A stretch of DNA of 64,000 nt from JASLBX01 sp036373915. Lineage in GTDB: Bacteria; Actinomycetota; Actinomycetes; Jiangellales; Jiangellaceae. Each line of letters starts with the position of its first letter. Position 1 is the first letter of the stretch. Under the pieces are notes generated by a model. The model was not told the origin of the DNA. It searched no databases and saw nothing but the letters and a program-made list of their open reading frames with translations. The stretch lies in contig DASUUU010000157.1 of assembly GCA_036373915.1 (NCBI GenBank), positions 1-64,000 on the forward strand, written 5' to 3'. Below are positions 61,506 through 64,000 of the stretch, one piece after another. The translations under genes and the position numbers were made by a program.

Positions 61506-61696
61506 CGTTCGGTGACCTGCGCCCGGCCGAACGTTCGCGTCCGTGGACGCGGAACGCCGTTGCCAGCTACCGCTGACACCGGGCGCAGGCACCTTCCCTC
61601 CCCCGCCGGGCTTGTGTGCCGCCCCTTAGTCGACCTACAGAACGTCCGGAGTGGCGTTCTGATACATCGGACGGACGAAAGATTTCCGTGATCCTG

Positions 61697-62134
61697 CTAG
61701 AGCCTGACCCACTCGGTGATCACGTTGTCGTTGGCGGTCTGCAAGTGCAGCCGGAACATCGCGCTGGGCAGCGGCCTGATCGAGAACCAGCCGCTCTCGT
61801 CGACGGTAACCGCCTGGCTACCGCCCTCCTGGGTCTGGACCTCGATCGTTCCCGAGCGGGCGGGGACCAGCTGGCCCAACAGAGCGTCGGGCGTCACTTC
61901 CAGCTCTATCGAGATGTCACTCGCCAGGAAGCTGAGGGCCCGGACGGCCGCCCGCTCAGCCCTGACACCGGCAAGGGAGTCCACATCGCCGGCTTCGTGC
62001 GCGAGCGCCGCGAGTTCGGCATCGACGGTGCGCCAGGCGAAGGCCGCCTTACCCGCCGCGACGAACCCGGCGGGCACCTGCGCCACGGAGTTCAGCGCCT
62101 CACGTAGCTCGGCAAGTAGTTGCTCATCCGACAT
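61697..62134 (-). CDS. Sigma-factor-associated protein of unknown function
   Basis: The 145-residue product begins MSDEQLLAELREALNSVAQVP, with a helical first half (FAWRTVDAELAALAHEAGDVD) and a beta-rich second half (ISIELEVTPDALLGQLVPARSG, GTIEVQTQEG, SWFSIRPLP-like FSIRPLPSAMFRLHLQT). It starts 2 bases after the sigma stop, so it is coupled. The same order, sigma factor then this protein, recurs in actinobacteria next to peptidase or CHAT genes. It may be an anti-sigma or a substrate or sensor; no zinc motif is seen. Confidence 0.65.
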   Translation of the reverse strand: MSDEQLLAELREALNSVAQVPAGFVAAGKAAFAWRTVDAELAALAHEAGDVDSLAGVRAERAAVRALSFLASDISIELEVTPDALLGQLVPARSGTIEVQTQEGGSQAVTVDESGWFSIRPLPSAMFRLHLQTANDNVITEWVRL

Positions 62135-62135
62135 G

Positions 62136-62729
62136 TCACTCACCTGCCGTCCGTGGTTGCGTGCCCGCAATGGCGGCCAGGACCGGGCTCGCACGTAGCT
62201 TGCCCAGACACCGCTGCCGGGTGGGGCCTATCGCGCCGACCGGCATGCCGAGGATGGCGCTGATCTCGTCGTATGGCGTGACCGGATCCGCGAACAGCAG
62301 CTTGAGCAGTTGCCGGCAGCGCTCAGACAGGTCGGCGTATGCGAGGCGTAGCGCGATGAGTCTCTCCTGTGCCAGCAGCCAGTCGTCGGCTGCGGGGTTC
62401 GTATCGTCGACCAGACGCTGGTTGTCTTCGACGGGGAGCTCGCGGTGCTTGGCCTGCAGCAAGCGGAGGCATTCGCGGCGAGTCGTCGTGGCCAGCCAAC
62501 CGGGAAGAGCGGCCGGCTCGCGAATGGTGTCCAGCTTCTCCACCAGCCGCAGCCAGACGCAGGCGCCGACGTCGTCGGCGTCGGCACGAGTCAGGTGGTA
62601 GCGCTGGCACAGCGACCAGACCAGCGGGGCGTACCGGTCCACTATCTGGTCCCACGCCGTCTGATCGCCGTCCCTGGCTCGCTCGACCAAGTCGACGACC
62701 GAAAGGTCGTCATGCACAAGTCCAATCAT
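62136..62729 (-). CDS. ECF-like sigma-70 family RNA polymerase sigma factor
   Basis: The 197-residue product has sigma region 2 (LVERARDGDQTAWDQIVDRYAPLVWSLCQ, ADADDVGACVWLRLVEKLD, PGWLATTTRRECLRLL) and region 4 (LSERCRQLLKLLFAD, YDEISAILGMPVGAIGPTRQRCLGKLR). It directs polymerase to unknown promoters. ATG 62729 was chosen; GTG 62717 (VHDDLSVVDL) is an equally good start with a CATGAT box just upstream. It follows the S8 peptidase by about 170 bases and is coupled to the small protein downstream. Confidence 0.92.
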   Translation of the reverse strand: MIGLVHDDLSVVDLVERARDGDQTAWDQIVDRYAPLVWSLCQRYHLTRADADDVGACVWLRLVEKLDTIREPAALPGWLATTTRRECLRLLQAKHRELPVEDNQRLVDDTNPAADDWLLAQERLIALRLAYADLSERCRQLLKLLFADPVTPYDEISAILGMPVGAIGPTRQRCLGKLRASPVLAAIAGTQPRTAGE

Positions 62730-62898
62730 GGCTGCCAGGAGGACCTGGTGACTACCTCCACCGGAGGGCACGTGACGCCCTCGAGATGCACAACCACATT
62801 CACCGACCGATCCTCCTGACCGCTCGTATCCCCGTCGAGGCCAGCTGTGCCTCTGCTTATCGGAGGTGCAATGTGAGGAGTTGATACGTTCGCCGGAT

Positions 62899-64000
62899 TC
62901 AGATCCGGGGCAGGATCTCGACCTGCTTGCCGTACAGCGGCACCTCACGAGCACCTGCCAGCAAGCGTCGCTTGGCCTCGGTCGGTGTCACACCGTCATC
63001 TAAGGCGATCTTGGCGATCGCGCCGGCGACCTGCGGGGCGGCGAACGAGGTGCCGCTCCACAACGCCCACGCGTTCTCCGGAAACTCTTCGCGCCGAGGA
63101 TCAGTGACTGGAGACTCAATGCCCGGGACGAACGTCGAACGCACGCCCTCACCTATTGTGCAGACGTCGACCCACGCTCCCCGACTCGACCACTCAGCCG
63201 GCGACAGATCCTGAGTGAGGGCTGCGACAGCGGTGACAGTCGGAAACGCGGCTGGGTAGCACTCACGGGCGTGACCGAAGTTGCCGGCCGCCGCCACCAC
63301 GAGGGCTTCATGCCCGGACTTACGGGATTCTTCGTCAATGATCTCCAGCGCGACACCGAGCGCGACAGGACGCTCGTCATCTGCCGTCTCGGCTCCGAAC
63401 GACAGATTCACGATCACTTCCTTGCCGTCCTCGAAGCCCTTGCGCACCCACTGAACTAACTCGACGGCGACCCTAAGTTCATCGACGAATCCGTCACTGT
63501 CGACGGAGTTGTACACGTTGATGTCCGCCGCGGGCGCGATCTGTTGGACGATGCCGGCACAGAAGGTGCCGTGCCCGGCAGCGGGGTCGAGGAAGCCGTC
63601 CCCACCCGGCGGTGAATCGTCGAGGACTTCACCATTGTCATCTGTCTCCAGGTCCTGCAGCCACCCGTCGCTCCTGCCCCGGCCAAAGACTCCGGTATCG
63701 ATGATGACGACGCGGACTGGGGACTGCTGCGACTCGGCGGCTGAGGCGCTGTGAGGCTCCGGTTTCGGCCCGTCTGTATTCTCAGGGCTCGCTACCGACT
63801 TCACGCGCCCACCTAGCGGCGTCATGTAGTTAGCGGAAACCGAGACACCCTGCTTACGAAGGCTTGATGCGAGCTCAGCCAACATGACCGGACTCGCCTC
63901 GCCGGAGCTGTATGCGATGACTCTGCTGTCCAACCCCGTGACCGCTTGCCTGGTCAGGTTGTATCGCGGACCCTCGAGCAGCGGGCGCACACGTTCGTCG
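62899..64000 (-). CDS. S8 subtilisin-like serine protease, 5' end outside window
   Basis: The frame continues to the window edge without a stop (an in-frame GTG at 63990 is not a required start), so the N-terminus is missing. The catalytic triad is visible: Asp in VRVVIIDTGVFG, His in AAGHGTFCAGIV, Ser in WSGTSFAAPQVAG, with the oxyanion Asn in AAAGNFGHA. A helical domain of about 90 residues precedes the protease core. No signal peptide is seen in the visible part. It is on the strand of the sigma gene and about 170 bases upstream of it, so they may act in one regulatory circuit. Confidence 0.9.
   Translation of the reverse strand, partial: DERVRPLLEGPRYNLTRQAVTGLDSRVIAYSSGEASPVMLAELASSLRKQGVSVSANYMTPLGGRVKSVASPENTDGPKPEPHSASAAESQQSPVRVVIIDTGVFGRGRSDGWLQDLETDDNGEVLDDSPPGGDGFLDPAAGHGTFCAGIVQQIAPAADINVYNSVDSDGFVDELRVAVELVQWVRKGFEDGKEVIVNLSFGAETADDERPVALGVALEIIDEESRKSGHEALVVAAAGNFGHARECYPAAFPTVTAVAALTQDLSPAEWSSRGAWVDVCTIGEGVRSTFVPGIESPVTDPRREEFPENAWALWSGTSFAAPQVAGAIAKIALDDGVTPTEAKRRLLAGAREVPLYGKQVEILPRI

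Noticed and set aside
1..64000. tRNA, rRNA or riboswitch genes
   Set aside because: I looked for the TPsiC-type GGTTCGAATCC and acceptor pairing and for conserved rRNA blocks and saw none with a consistent fold. A covariance-model scan would be decisive.

Overview
The window is high-GC, densely coded bacterial DNA with actinobacterial features. These include many GTG starts, several genes whose -10 box sits 6-7 bases before the start codon (leaderless-type promoters), families typical of Actinobacteria (DUF6506, DUF3237, DUF4212 symporters, LarA-like DUF2088), and many TetR, MarR and GntR regulators. It reads as the accessory-rich chromosome of a soil or plant-associated filamentous actinomycete; a Jiangellales or Propionibacteriales-like host is only a guess. 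I see no rRNA, tRNA, prophage, transposase or CRISPR array.

Layout. 1-16 kb is a patchwork of small genes: a partial fold-IV aminotransferase, an alpha/beta hydrolase, an FHA-domain membrane protein paired with a small protein that carries the same Asn-rich motif, two secreted M1 metallopeptidases (3.8 and 15.3 kb), a MarR/DUF6506 divergon, a small toxin-antitoxin-like pair, and an HTH gene pair behind a tandem palindrome. 16.9-24 kb holds a lipoprotein beta-lactamase-fold hydrolase with Ig/PKD-like repeats, mtnA convergent with a class II aldolase (possible DHAP-shunt salvage of 5'-deoxyadenosine or methylthioadenosine), a topoisomerase IB, a frameshifted CYP152-like P450 and a DJ-1/PfpI protein. 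24-31 kb carries four regulator-target modules (ArsR-SRPBCC, TetR-DUF3237, TetR-DrrAB-type ABC exporter) plus trmO and a broken AbiEi-like gene.

31.5-38.4 kb is a tightly coupled five-gene operon: ferritin-like protein, fatty acyl-CoA reductase fused to a HAD phosphatase, zinc alcohol dehydrogenase, LarA-like DUF2088 protein and PlsC acyltransferase. It looks like an uncharacterised lipid pathway and is the best candidate for a new system here. 38.9-45.8 kb holds two Na+/solute symporter systems in divergent operons, one containing its own LytS/LytTR two-component system. 45.9-50 kb has an amidohydrolase and beta-carbonic anhydrase operon and a GH1 beta-glucosidase. 50.2-55.6 kb has a TetR-controlled heterodimeric ABC exporter with one degenerate ATP site and an AEC transporter. 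55.6-58 kb has a GntR regulator beside an ACC deaminase (acdS, a plant-interaction trait) and a Phd/VapC-type toxin-antitoxin pair. 58-64 kb has a GNAT, a GlcD-GlcF-type fused FAD/Fe-S dehydrogenase, and an operon of an S8 subtilase (cut by the window end), a sigma factor and a small partner.

Three genes (phosphotransferase, P450, AbiEi-like) carry single-base frameshifts with otherwise intact coding on both sides. Several long, near-perfect inverted repeats lie between genes; two of them belong to one repeat family at 38.6 and 49.6 kb and another two share sequence at 24.2 and 54.6 kb.
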